A stretch of DNA of 64,000 nucleotides from Nigrospora sphaerica (GCA_018287875.1 JAGVVL010000015.1:3534001-3598000), one strand, 5' to 3'; shown: positions 33,689 through 45,156, counted from the first letter of the stretch. The notes: generated by a model from the letters alone, not told the origin. Numbers and translations: made by a program.

Positions 33689-35663
33689 TCACTCGACGAG
33701 GCGGCGGATCAACCTGTGGCGGTGGGTGAAGCTGCGGGCACGCTTGCCGAAGACGTACATGGGGACGGTGAGCAGGACGACGGCGAGGGTGATGCCGGCG
33801 ATGGTGAAGAAGCAGGCGCGCACGCCCTGCACGGCAATCCAGTCGTTGACGTAAAAGGTCATGCCGAAGGCGAAGAGGTTCTTGACAAGGTTCATGGCGG
33901 CGAAGGCCTCGGCGGCGAGGGCGCGGTGTGCGTCGGCCACGTAGGCCACGACGCCCGTCGTGCCCAGCTGCACGCCCAGGCTGACGAGGCCCATGCCGAC
34001 GATGATGGGCACCGGCCACGGGTCGCGCCGCGCCAGCGACTCTCCCCACGCGAAGAAGCCCGTCACCGTGAACAGCAGGTACGACAGCATGATGGGGAGG
34101 CGGAACTCGGGTTCTAGCGGGAAGGGGGCGAAGGTTTCGGTCAGAAAGCGGTTCGGACGCTCCACGTCGGCTTGGTCACGGAGAGGCCAGAAAAGGGGGG
34201 AGGACGGGGAAAGGGGAATACGCACCAAACGTGCCGTTGTTCCGGCGCGCCATCCACCGGACCAGCCCGTCGACGATGGGGCCGGCCACGGCGGTGGCTA
34301 TCAGCGTGGCGATAAAGGACGACAGGTTGGAGGCGCCGACTGCGCTGACGCTGAAGTTGTAGGGCGGCGCCGAGAGGATCTGCGAGAGCGTGATGGAGAT
34401 GAGGACGAGCCACGAGATGCAGGTGGTGAAGAGCAGCGTGGCCCAGAGGACGACGGGGCTCGCGAGCATGACGAAGGGCTGCAGCGCCGTGCGCCAGAAC
34501 GAGACGCCGTCGAAGTAGCCCGAGTAGGGCAGCAGCTCGTGGGCGAACGAGTGCGGCGCCTCGACCGTCGCCGGTGCCGACGCTGTGCTGCCGCCCGACG
34601 CCGTCTCGATGTGGTCGATGGCCGTCTTTTCCGACGCCGCCGCCCCGACGGTATCCGCCCCCGTGTCGATGTCCGGCGTGCCCGTCCGGTTGAAGGCCGT
34701 CTCGGGCATGAAGAAGAAGGTGAGCAGCAGCTGCACGACGAAGGCCCCGCCCATGGCGTTCATACAGGTGCGCCAAGATCCGTACTGGATGACGGGGCCG
34801 GCTGGGGTACGGCAGCGATGCCCTCGTCAGTCGGCGTTTCTCAAGAGGAGAAGATGAAAACACCCCCTTACCCCGTCCACTCCCGACGGGTAGGATGCTC
34901 ACCTATGGGAGAGGCCAGATTAATACCGCCGAGGACGCCAAGGTTGAAGAGGGCGGTGCGGTAGCCGCGCTCGTGGACGAACCAGACGTCGGCGATGGAC
35001 GCGGGCACGAGGGCCTCCATGGGCGCCATGCAGAGGCCGGCGACGGTGCGCGCCGCCACGAGGGAGGCGAAGCTGGCGGCGGCGGCTGCCCAGAAGGTCG
35101 TGACGACGAGCCCGACCGTCGTGGCCAGGTAGACGGGCCGCTTGCCGACCTTGACGGCGAGCGTGTTGAACACGACGCTGCCCGCGGCGATGGCCGCGAT
35201 CAGCGCCCCGTTGCACCCCAGCGCGAAGCGGTCCAGCGGCACGTCGAACTCGGCCGCGAGCGGCACGAATGCCGACGTCAGGAGGGGGCCCACGGCTGTG
35301 AGAGATGTAGGGCCTGTCAGTCAAGTTTTTTGCGGCCATGGTCGACCGATAGGATCACACCAACGGGGTAGAAAGAAAAGGGGGGGGGGGTTGTTCAGGG
35401 GCCCGGTTCTTACCGCCGACACAGCCGCACCCCCACGCAAAGGCGACGGTGAACATCTCCTTCTTCCAGCGCGGCCAGTTGTACGGGTCGTTGGGCGAGT
35501 CGGACGGCTGCGGCACCAGCACGACGGCGCCCGTCGCGTCGTGCTTGAGCCGGCCCGCGTCAACGCCCGCCCTCACCTCGACATCGGCCCGGCCGAGCGC
35601 GCTGAGCGGCGACGTGCCCGGTACGTGTTCGAGGTGGTGGTCTGGGAGGATACCGAGAGGCAT
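33689..35663 (-). CDS. MFS transporter, DHA1-type drug:H+ antiporter
   Basis: Four exons on the minus strand (35663-35414, 35295-34903, 34801-34226, 34170-33689) give 566 residues with about twelve membrane helices. The hydrophilic N terminus ends in NDPYNWPRWKKEM (58-70), the typical entry motif of the fungal Tpo1/DHA1 family. Helix 2-3 region carries VKVGKRPVYL (the motif A position) and TM5 region GVLGGINLASPIAGPVI carries the motif C-like Gly/Pro signature of antiporters. A central loop (TGTPDIDTGADTVG) separates the halves. It probably exports toxins or metabolites at the plasma membrane. Converges with the SDR; its 3' end is only 279 bp away. Confidence 0.9.
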
Positions 35664-36688
35664 CGTGAAATTGGCCGGTGCGGTGGCGGTTGCGCAATGC
35701 CTACGTAATCTTACGTGCCCCTCGCGTGCGCCGTGTAGACTAGGGAGGATGGAGGAGGCGAGAGGAGGAGGTCAACGGCGCTGGAGATGAAGGGTGGGAG
35801 ATCACTGGTAGGCTAGGGTGTCACTTTGAGAGATGGGTGCTTCACGAGACACCAGTTTTCAGAGGCGTCTCACGATACTCTCGGCACCCGAAGAAACGTA
35901 TATATAAACAGCTAAATTAGAAATAAGTTCAAGAACAATGAATGGGGGAGTTCACGGGTGCCATTTTTTGTTTAAAAAATGGGACTGCGTCGGCAGGACG
36001 CAAGAGAGAGCATGGAGAATAGCCGTCATATTACTGGACGATGATGCCATGGGCCGCGGCCTGTTGGCATGGGGGTTCTATGGCGCTTCCCCGCGGTGGG
36101 TAGTATCCCAGCAGCGTAGCAACCCCCTCCGTCGGCCCTTTATCATCGGCCGGAGCTTGATGAGCAATCCGTGATTCAGCCTCTCCGCTCGTGCCCAGTT
36201 ATAAGAGACATTGTATCAGTGCGCCCAAGGAAAGATATGGGACTGGGGGTGGCATAGCATAAACAATGCTTTCCTCCCCTGTCTTTTCCCCCTCCCTTCC
36301 CGAGCCGTACCCATGTCAACAGCCACCCAGTCAGCCAGTCATGATGCTCTCTCCCTCTAACCCCCCTCCCGCACTTAACCCTCGGCCCCGCAATCTCCAA
36401 CTCTGGAGAGGAGAATAATCCGGGGGGGCCGCGCGAATCGCGGCTTGCGCAGCGGGTCGGGTTTTGCGGGGGAATGGATCGTATGTGCCCTTCGCGTTTT
36501 GCGGGGGACGACGCGGGGGTCTCTTAGCAGGCCTGGCCAACCCACCCCGACTTTTGACACTTTCATGCCATTGTATCCATTGCGTCATACGGGGTGACGA
36601 GCGACCGTGATCCTGCTTTCTTGGCCGCAAGTAAAGTCATTGTCGGGAAGCATCCGCTTGGAACCTGTTCACGAGATATATTGATAAA
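35664..36688. other. Intergenic region between transporter and F-box gene
   Basis: About 1.0 kb holding the MFS promoter (minus strand) and the F-box 3' end. Nothing coding was recognised. Base composition drops to more A/T near 35885-35945 and the sequence is otherwise unremarkable. Confidence 0.5.
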
Positions 36689-38368
36689 TTAAAGATCATC
36701 ATCGTCGTCACTCTGTGGCAGGGGCATTGGCGTTCTGTACCCCGGCGGCGGGCCCTGTGGAGGTGATCGTTCCCCTGTGCAATCGACGAAACAATGTCGA
36801 TTCTCTTCAATCCAAGCATCGCTATTCCAAAACGGCCACATAGATCCACGTGGCCTGCTCTTCCAATGGACATCAAAGTCAACCTGGACCCCCGACGTTC
36901 CTAACATGTCAGTAATGGAACTCAGGTCTAATAGGCCAGTGTGCTCCTGTAAACCGTGATCTTGGTAGACACGTTCCATGTCGCAACCTATGTGTCCAAG
37001 GTTGGCAAAACGGCCACTGGTCTTTGCCATAGCTAGCCCGTCCAATGCTCTTAGGAGGCGTTCGGGACGACCGCCCCGGCGACAGTCAATGATGATGAAT
37101 GAACGAATACTCTCGGGGAGCAGGTTGGTAAGAATATACCAACCGTCCGTGTTATTTTCGAGTGGCGAGGCTGCGGTGTCCCCTTCCTCGCTGCACATGA
37201 CGTCCCACTCAAGTAGTAAATACTGTAGAGCATTGAAACCTGCAAGACTGGGTGTCTCACGTGACGGCGTGAAAAACAAAGTTTTATCCTTCATCCAAAA
37301 ACCGAGCTCTAAGAATCGAAGTGTGCCGCGGGAACCTTCCAGTGCTTTTATGGCATCAGATGGACCCAAGTGAATCTTTCTCGTCCGGCGGAACTCCCAT
37401 GGCCACAGGTGCACATGGGCCGTCTCGTATACGAATTCTTGTAGACCGGTGCAGGCGCCAAGTATATGCCGTACTTCGTCTTTGTCAAGCCAGCTCTCGG
37501 TCAGGTGTAGAACCTCCAGTTTGGGGAGAGAGAAGCCTGGCTGTCCCAAATTGAAGCACGTTTGCAACTTAAGGCTCCGCAAACCGGTGGACAGCTCGAT
37601 GATCCTCATGGCCATTTTTGACAGTCTCTGTGGCCAATGGTATTTGGACCTCCCATCCCCCCATCCCACTAGTTCGATGCTCTTGAGTGGGAGTTCGCAT
37701 GCTTGCTGGAGAGAGGCTGGAACATAGTCCGTCGAAGTAAAATCCACGCCTTCATTCAGGCTCAGATTCGTAAGGGCAGGAAAGAGCCTAGTGAAGTTGG
37801 CGACAAGGGACATCTCAGAGAATGCATGTGATTCTGGCCCTCTCGGCGGAAAATTGAATACCCTCAAGTTGGTGGCGGGAGGCGAAGACAAGGAAGAATG
37901 CCACGACATGCTTCTGTAGTTGTTCGTAACGCGGCCCAGGGAAAGAGACCTCACAGAGCTGGCCAAGTAGTGGTTTTTCATAACGGAACCGATGAACCGA
38001 AATGATTGCGGGTAGTTGTTGTCGGGTACGTAGAGGTGGTACATAACCTCTTGGGTTACTCTCCGTACGCTGCGGGAGACAAGACAGAGAGACTGTAGAG
38101 TTTTTTTGTCTTCTTGGTATCTTCTATATCCCACAATATGAGATTTGCATGGTGAAGCATCCGAGGGATTCGTAATTTCGGTGTGACAGGTGCGGCAGAT
38201 GGGGTCTGGGAAGCCCGACCTCGACCTTTCGACAACGCGATCAAAGTAGACATCGGGTGCGCACCCAATGTTTTCTCGGCGGCAATGCTGACAGAACTGG
38301 CCGACGATGAGACGCAGCACTTCTTCCGGCATCTGATCGAGGGAGAGTTCTGATGAGCGGGCAGGCAT
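36689..38368 (-). CDS. F-box / leucine-rich-like protein with Cys-rich insertion
   Basis: Single exon, 559 residues, start ATG at 38368. The first helix of an F-box is visible as LDQMPEEVLRLIVGQF (9-24), and the C-terminal F-box-like helices as LQSLCLVSRSVRRVTQEVMYHLY (about 90-112). Between them lies an insertion with CQHC, a further Cys, CRTC and C/H residues, spaced like a zinc site. The rest is a chain of Leu-rich segments (SSVRSLSLGRV, LTNLSLNEGV, LRSLKLQTC, LEVLHLTESW) suggesting a curved LRR-type binding surface, and it ends with SDDDDDL. F-box proteins bring targets to SCF ubiquitin ligases; the target is unknown. Fungal genomes carry many such lineage-variable genes. Confidence 0.8.
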   Translation of the reverse strand: MPARSSELSLDQMPEEVLRLIVGQFCQHCRRENIGCAPDVYFDRVVERSRSGFPDPICRTCHTEITNPSDASPCKSHIVGYRRYQEDKKTLQSLCLVSRSVRRVTQEVMYHLYVPDNNYPQSFRFIGSVMKNHYLASSVRSLSLGRVTNNYRSMSWHSSLSSPPATNLRVFNFPPRGPESHAFSEMSLVANFTRLFPALTNLSLNEGVDFTSTDYVPASLQQACELPLKSIELVGWGDGRSKYHWPQRLSKMAMRIIELSTGLRSLKLQTCFNLGQPGFSLPKLEVLHLTESWLDKDEVRHILGACTGLQEFVYETAHVHLWPWEFRRTRKIHLGPSDAIKALEGSRGTLRFLELGFWMKDKTLFFTPSRETPSLAGFNALQYLLLEWDVMCSEEGDTAASPLENNTDGWYILTNLLPESIRSFIIIDCRRGGRPERLLRALDGLAMAKTSGRFANLGHIGCDMERVYQDHGLQEHTGLLDLSSITDMLGTSGVQVDFDVHWKSRPRGSMWPFWNSDAWIEENRHCFVDCTGERSPPQGPPPGYRTPMPLPQSDDDDDL

Positions 38369-40384
38369 GGCGGTTGGTGGGCTTCCCTAGCGGCCTGGGA
38401 TAAGGAAAGAGGAAAACTGAATATGGATGAATGGAGTTTGAGATTGCCTTATGTACTATTGGAAAGGACTGAAAGCAAGATACCCGTTTCAAGTGGATGC
38501 CAAGCGCACAGGCCTTTCAAAGTCTTTATGGAGACCAGGCGGATACCTCGGCAAATGGTTGTCTGGCCCAGGCTTTATTATTACAACCCGATTTTCCTTA
38601 TCAGAACGTGTACCCGTTTACATTAATAAAGGTGGCACTATGAGACCACTTACCTAGCAAATATTCTCGAGCAATCCACCACGTTCTTAGCAATTTTTAT
38701 AAATTGTGACCATCAGAGACGTTTTCCTTTGCTTGATATGTCTTGAACCAGTTGATCGAATTTGTGTATGTCGCTGTTGTTCTCAATGATACTAGCAATG
38801 CTAAGTATGATCTAGGGTTAAGTAAGATATGACATACCCATAGCATAATTTGCAAAGCACTCAGCGCAGCGGTGACCGTTGTATATCCTTGGATTTCCTT
38901 GAATCTGCCGTCGTAGTTCTCGCCTCTGGCTATCATGAGCATTCATCCAGGGCCGGTTGCTTCATTGATGTATTTTTCTCTGTCTTCATAGCACTTCAAA
39001 CCCACCGCAGACAGGAAATTAGTGCGATAGAGCATACCAAGACGATGTATGCAGTCAGGGCCTTACCGAGAAAATCCTCTTTGCCATCGTAAAACTATTA
39101 CGAGTCTTCTACCACTTAAGGAAACGAAGCATGGGCTGCCATATTCCCGCCCTCGTGCCGATTGCACCCTGCGAAGTAAAGCACGCCCGATTGAAAAACG
39201 AACACCGTGTGATCTGCTTCGCTCCAGGTTCGGCCTAAGCGTCCACTCGTACCTAGGGTAAAATGCGTGCTTCATTAAGCACGCTGCTAAAACGAATGGT
39301 CATGTGGCGAAGAAAAAGAAGTCCTCTTTAAGCGGCAGGCCAAAGTCGTATAGCGTCGAATTAATGTTTGCGGAGGAACCTACCCATTTATTGGGCGTAG
39401 TAGAGGGATCCCCTGTCTTTACTCAGCCAAGGCTTTTCGCCGTATCATAGATATTGCTCTAGCTGCCTTTTACTTGTCTTTTGGGATTGAGAGGCGCGGA
39501 GCCACGTATTACTGTTAAAAGAAAAGTCGTCTAGGCGCGCTCCTACGGATATAGCTTCACAAATCCTCGCTCTCCTGTTCTCGGGTCCTGAAATACCGCA
39601 GTGAGCAACCATTTCATGTTCGCTAGCCGCGTCTTGAGCTCTGTGTTTTATCTTCGAGGCATCTAGGTTCCATAATTTCCGAGGTCGGCATTAAAGATGA
39701 ACTCTAAATTCGCCTTGCGGCATACTCGGCAGGCCGGCCGTTGGCCATCGCACTACCTGACGAGCTTGTGCCTTGCAACACTCATCATCGAAGACTACGA
39801 ACTACCTTAGCCTTTCTTCGTGCTGCATCGGTTGCAGGCAACCGTAGTGGATTGTACCATATGTCGAGAAGGCTCCAGGCCGAGGCACCTATAGGGGTTG
39901 CTCCCGCTGTTAGGTCTGGAGTTCTCTAAATTGTGTCAGCACGGGAGTCGATGATGCAGACACTGGTCCAATTCGGCCACTTTGGGCGGTCGTGTGCAAG
40001 GGACTTGGCTGGCGACCTTGTTAAATTTTATCCGGCGGGTTTCGCTCCCATTCGAGCGGGATTGGTGACTCTATAGCTGTTCGCACAGGGTGCGACTACA
40101 ATGTCACAGATCAGTCAGCCCCTGGGAGGCGCTCCCAGTTGTTCGGATCGAGGCTGAAACACTTAAATTCTGCGTTCAAGCACATCTACAAGGTGGATAA
40201 TTCTATGATAAAGCTCTTGTACTTTGCGTGTGCAACGAATAGACCGCCCCATAGTGCGGGCGCCTGGCAAGCCTCGCCGGCCCTGGAACGACCGGCGTTT
40301 GTAATGGGAAACAACAAATTTATGGAGTGCTATCGTGGCGATGCAGACCGTTCCGAGGTTTAGTGAGGCTAGAAAGTACGGGGG
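38369..40384. other. AT-richer gene-poor stretch with possible gene relics
   Basis: About 2.0 kb marking the entry to the accessory region. Base composition is clearly more A/T than to the left. On the minus strand, 38697-39020 reads as broken protein-like pieces (TTVTAALSALQIMLW, then in another frame IENNSDIHKFDQLVQDISSK, and upstream KALTAYIVLVCSIALISC), which look like a decayed gene, but frames and splice sites do not fit. No transposon ends or long repeats were seen. Confidence 0.4.
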
Positions 40385-42723
40385 TCATCGACTGTAGCCG
40401 CCCGCGTCGAGGAGCAGCCGGACGACCCCATGGCTTCCACACCTTAAAGCGACCTGTAGCGCATTAATACTGGAGCCGCGGACTCGCGGTTAAATTCGGC
40501 GCCCGCTTCGAGGAGCAGTAGGATGACCTCTTGGCTTCCACTTAAGAAAGCGGCTAGCAGTGAATTACCGTACTCGCCACCTTGCGCGTTAACGTCGGCG
40601 CCCGCGTCGAGGAGTAGCCGGACGACCTCTTGGCTTCCACCCAAAGAAGCGGCCTGTAGTGCATTACCATACTTGCCGCCTTGCGCCTCGAAGTCGGCGC
40701 CTGCGTCGAGGAGTAGCCGGACGATCTCTTGTTTCCCAAGGAAGGAAGCGACCTCCAGTGCATTACCGTAATCGCCGCCTTGCGCCTTGACGTTAGCGCC
40801 CGCGTCGAGGAGTAGCCGGACCACCTCTTGGCTTCCACGGAAGGAAGCGGCCTGTAGTGCAGTATTATGCTGGCCACCTTGGGCGTTGACGTTGGCGCCC
40901 GCGTCGACGAGCAGCTGGACGACCTCTTGACTTGGGAAACCTGATTCGCAAGCGGCCTGCAGCGCATTGCCGTACTGGCCACCTTGCGCGTTGACGCCGG
41001 CGCCCGCCTCGAGGAGCAGCCGGACGACCTCTTCGTTTCCCTTCCATGAAGCAGCCTGTAGCGCATTGCCGTAATTGCCGCCCTGCGCATGGACGTTGGC
41101 GCCGTCTAAAACAACCCTGAGCAAACTCGGCAGCCCACGAAGCGCTAGTATATAGAGGAGTCCAGCATCCACCTCGTTTCTGAGCTCATGTTTCTCAATG
41201 TCTGAACCAGTAGCAATGAGAAACTCCTTCCACCATCGTAACCAGCGATTGGGTTCTCGTAGCCACTGTTCGACCGGCTCCCGCTTGACGTCCCCATCTC
41301 GCCACACCACGTCACGAGATAAAGCTCTTTCGGCGTGGTCGAGAATGTGACTCGCCGCATACCCGAGGAAACCATCCTCGTTCTTCATCTCGATCATCCG
41401 CTGCGTGCTTATTACTGTGATGTCAACCTGCTGGATGCAAGACCAGCAGCGAGCCCAGAGTCGGCCGTGGCTAGCCATCACTGGCTTTGGCCCGAGAGTT
41501 GGATCTAGCGTCTGTAGTCTCTTCTGGCGGAATAGGAAGTCGCTAACCGAGAGATGGATGAACTGGACAGACTCAGCTTCGCCTTTCCGCACTTCGATTA
41601 AGCCTTTCGATGATGTGGTAATTCGTCGTTGGACTAGTTCAACGGAAGGGGGAGCGACGCGGACCACCGCTGCGAAGAGTTCCATGGGCTTTAGTGGCCG
41701 CTGGCTGAGAAGAACCCATTGGAGCATTAAGATTGTCTCAGCTATGTCGGTGACTTCCTAGTCGAGAATGGTTGAAAAGACTTTCTCGAGATCCCTCGGG
41801 ATTTCCTTTAGAGTATTCTCCATCGCTTCCACCCGGCCTTCATCATAGGCTTTATTAAGTATGGCTACGACAATGACAACCCAGAGGAAGACACTGTTAG
41901 CCTTTTTTATAATATCAGCTTTTATCCCGGCATTACATATCTTTAATCTTTCTCTGATGTATTTGGCGATATCCGTTTGGTGTTCTGGGCTGTTTTCAAT
42001 AACTAATTCGACGAATTTGTCCATCCGGATGCTAGGGTAGTGGCGACTTGAGAGGCATATTTCTAATGTGATGCCGCGTTGTAACGCATCGATGCTGAGT
42101 AATTCGAGAAAGTCGACTACGTCGCGGACGTTCAAATCGTCGCATTCGTCTAGCGCATCCACAAAAAGCAGGAGGGGACGTGAACATGGCTGCTTCACGA
42201 CCGAGCGTACGAACTCTTAAAGTTCCGAAAGGCGCCATTGCCAATCCACTTCCCGGTCGGTTCTCTATTTCTCGTGAAACAACGGAGAAAAACGTTCGTA
42301 CAGTTCGTCGTCGCTCTCGAGCAGCTGGTAGACAATCGATCGTAGCAGGCCGAGAGGCGTCTTCTTAAGCATCTCACCTCGGGCGTTAAAGAAATACGCC
42401 ACGATGAGGTGGTCGTGAAAGAAGTCTTGCCGGTACCGGGACAGTGCGTGCTTCATCAGCGTCGACTTGCCCGCGCCCGGCTTGCCTTTGATCCAGAACA
42501 CGCCATGATGGGTATGGCGGTAGGCAGGGTCCTTCTACTGCTGGAACCTAGGCGTTTAGAATAGCCAGTCGCATATGTCCGGATAGGCTGGGGCAATATT
42601 GTGTTGGCGAGCGCGGATTTCGCCGAATACGAGGGAACAGAGACAGGCTGACAGTCGGAGGTTAGCAAGGTTCTGATAACCTTCTCGAGGGCCATCGATC
42701 GGGAGCAGCGTAGCACTTGCCAT
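40385..42723 (-). pseudogene. NACHT-ankyrin NLR pseudogene with five in-frame stops
   Basis: Reading the minus strand from an ATG at 42723, one frame of about 760 codons runs to 40444 and keeps its coding sense throughout, but it has five stop codons: TAA 42556-42558, TAG 42535-42537, TAG 42265-42267, TAA 42217-42219 and TAG 41758-41760. Domains in order are a short N-terminal region with CDWLF, the NACHT P-loop GKPGAGKST, Walker B LLLFVDALDECD, a winged-helix-like region, and six to seven ankyrin repeats of 33 residues. A final repeat (to 40385) is out of frame. Every stop can be explained by a C-to-T or G-to-A change (for example Trp TGG to TAG at 42535). Intact relatives are STAND receptors of fungal non-self recognition and cell death. 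Confidence 0.85.
40525..41110. repeat. 99-bp ankyrin-coding tandem repeats
   Basis: About six direct repeats with a 99-bp period encode the 33-residue ankyrin units (consensus AQGGxYGNALQAASxxGSQEVVRLLLDAGAD). Neighbouring copies are close in DNA sequence. Shared pieces such as CGAGGAGTAGCCGGACGA recur every 99 bp on the plus strand. Such high internal identity is typical of fungal NLR repeat domains that recombine. Confidence 0.85.
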
Positions 42724-44091
42724 TTCTTTCGGCTTGGGATTCTCGTAATGCGCCTGTAAATTAGATTCCGGGAGCTGGGCAGTAGGATAACAAGTCTCTT
42801 ACTAGGCCTATAAAAATTTATATAGGTGGTGCCAGAAAACTGGCTCCCGACGACGGCGTTGCCTGCCTCGATTAGTCCGAACGACTATTGCGGCGTGGTG
42901 CTGGCCATGGCTATAAGGCGTCGATGCTTACGCTCGATTACGATATCCACGGAAAGTTAGCCGCTATCGAAGTTTTAGGCTGCGGCAGACCAGCGAATAT
43001 TGTAAAGAATGGGCGCTCCCTTCGCGAAGCTGAATATATAGAATCTAGACAGCATGCCCAGTGAAAGCGGCACGTGGGTGGCGCATATCTCGCCCGAATT
43101 AGGTGCGGGGTTGCCAGGCAGCCTTGGGATAGATTCCCTCCCCGTTTTAGTCCTAAATCGTAGATACCCTGGGACATAGAGTCATTTATACAGGCGATGG
43201 GGTCGGCAGTGCGCTACTTGAAGATCATTCTCAGAACTTCGGGTGCCATATGTATGATGATGGCCATTGCACTTTGCTAAAGTAGGCATCCACAGAGAAA
43301 GGTATGTTTCCACCATCAGCGCCTGTTGGTACTTTCTGGGGCGCTTAGTGATGGCTCGTGGTGGCAGGGCATTCGGTCGGGGCCCCGACCTGGGTGCGGC
43401 TCGTACCTGGCGCCAGTCTCAATTTCCTTAGCTCTGTCGCCTAGTCATGTAGGTGCAGCCCAGACACAACCCGCAATCTGGCGAAAGCCTTCAGGCCACT
43501 ACCACGGTGTTGGCTATCGAGACGCGTTGAGACGGCCTCTACCTCGACTTGGCAGCTGGACAAGACGCAACAAGTGGCCTGGCATTGCCTGGTCGTGGTG
43601 CACCTGGAGCCGCCCACGCCTTCGCTTTGTGGCTTGGCGTCTTCAAGTATCTCACAGGCAGGTTACCTTGCAGGTGTAGGGCCAACAGTCCATCAGCACG
43701 GCTACACGGCCTGATGAGGCTTCCCCAAGCGTGTTACGGGACACCGTTCGGCGCGCCACTTACAGTTTGCCCCCGGCTGCGCCTTGCGGTATGTCTAGCT
43801 AGGTACATAAGAGCATGTACGGGTTCTTCTGCCGATCCGGCCAGTCAAGCTGGCGAATGACAGATTGTACAATAAGATGATCATAATCGCAGAATCACAA
43901 GCTGATTGTGAAGCGCAGCGGACACTGCGCATATGGCTGATGGGACAATCGATTTTCGGGGCATCATGGGCCGTGCTGGTTCCTTTCTGCTTGTTCCCCT
44001 GGTCTGCATTCAGCCCTTTGTAGTACCCGCTGCTGGTAAGAAACCCACCTCCACAACCTCGCTAACAGCTGCCATCGCGGGCGCTGCCGAC
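42724..44091. other. Gene-poor stretch between NLR relic and effector candidate
   Basis: About 1.4 kb. No supportable gene; open frames of around 100 codons at 43326-43860 overlap and have no domain. It may contain the lost promoter and upstream exon of the pseudogene. Confidence 0.45.
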
Positions 44092-45156
44092 CTAAGAAAA
44101 GTTCAACGTTGATGTTCCATTAAACGATGAACCAGAGATCACGTTCCGGCCAGTGATCGGTCCATGGAACACAGATTGTGGGTGGCTCACTTGAGACGAG
44201 AGCGCGGCCTCGTTCTTTGCCGAGATTGGCTTTGCTGGGATCTGGGCCAGAACAGCCTTAGCATACGCGGCCGCCATCGCCGCGGCGTACGGTTGCCACG
44301 CCTTGTTCTTATGCACGTCCCCGTAGTCGCACGCGCCCCGGATGACGCCCACGGGGATACGGTTCATCGTACCGGCGGCCTCCATCTCGAGACCGATCAG
44401 GTCATATCTATCCCGCAGCTCGTCCCTCTTACGGGCGTTCTTCATCAGCTTCTCGCCCGAACCAATCGGGCCGTACCATACGCGAGTCCGCCGCGAGGCG
44501 GGCCGCGGTGGTCGGTATATCACCCTCTCTAACCCATCCTCTCCTATCGTGTAAAGCTTGTCATGTTCTTGACCAGGGTCGGAAAACGTGCCCGTTGCGT
44601 GCTCCTGGTCTTTCATTGCCTCGTAGTACTCTAAGAAGAAGGGCGCTTCGTTAGGCGCATAGAGTTTGATGCTGCCGATGGCCGATCGGATGACTGTCTC
44701 GGTCGTGGCTAGGACACGGCCACGGTGTAATGGCTGGAATCCGTCCTCTGTGGTCTCTTTCCCAAGCTCATAGGCGATCAACCCTGCACTCTCGCCTTCG
44801 GGGAGAGCGACGAGCACGTCGCCCAGTCGAATATCGCGAGGTGGTGTGCGCGATAAATTGGGGAGGCCCGCCGCGACGCCGACGAGGAGCCCAAACCAGA
44901 GATTCGGGAAGAACTTCTTCACTTGGCTCGCCAGCGCCGCAGCCGAGCCGGTGCCGTATTCTTGGCCCGCCGGCAGAGTCGCCACGATGACGTTGTGGCC
45001 GAAGATGTCGCCGGCATGAAAGACATAGTCGTCGCCTCGGCTCATCGGAAATCGGCCGCGATGCGGATGGTCCATCATATGTAAGGCTGCCTGTGCCTCA
45101 ATTTCGAGGGGGGCAATCCATGCCACGGTGTAGATATCGGGATTAAGTTCAAGCAT
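44092..45156 (-). CDS. Nucleoside-phosphorylase-fold protein with C-terminal amyloid-like motif (candidate NLR effector)
   Basis: Single exon, 354 residues, ATG at 45156. Residues 8-305 form a PNP_UDP domain: YTVAWIAPLEIEAQAAL, a GHNVIVATLPAGQEYGT strand-loop, FGLLVGVAAGLP, DIRLGDVLVA, then LEMEAAGTMN (256-265) and IRGACDYGDVHKNK (272-285), the substrate-binding signatures of fungal PNP-type domains. After a short linker the last 23 residues read GPITGRNVISGSSFNG..., a Gly/Asn/Ile/Ser/Phe motif (332-353) unlike the rest. A divergent NLR gene 377 bp away starts with a similar motif. In known fungal NLR systems such paired motifs template amyloid assembly from receptor to effector. A role in nucleotide or NAD-type depletion or cell death is inference. 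Confidence 0.85.
   Translation of the reverse strand: MLELNPDIYTVAWIAPLEIEAQAALHMMDHPHRGRFPMSRGDDYVFHAGDIFGHNVIVATLPAGQEYGTGSAAALASQVKKFFPNLWFGLLVGVAAGLPNLSRTPPRDIRLGDVLVALPEGESAGLIAYELGKETTEDGFQPLHRGRVLATTETVIRSAIGSIKLYAPNEAPFFLEYYEAMKDQEHATGTFSDPGQEHDKLYTIGEDGLERVIYRPPRPASRRTRVWYGPIGSGEKLMKNARKRDELRDRYDLIGLEMEAAGTMNRIPVGVIRGACDYGDVHKNKAWQPYAAAMAAAYAKAVLAQIPAKPISAKNEAALSSQVSHPQSVFHGPITGRNVISGSSFNGTSTLNFS

Noticed and set aside
42456..42716. 86-codon minus-strand frame starting in the NLR relic
   Set aside because: It is in a different frame from the NACHT coding frame and only overlaps its 5' part; the real frame is the one that runs through the P-loop.
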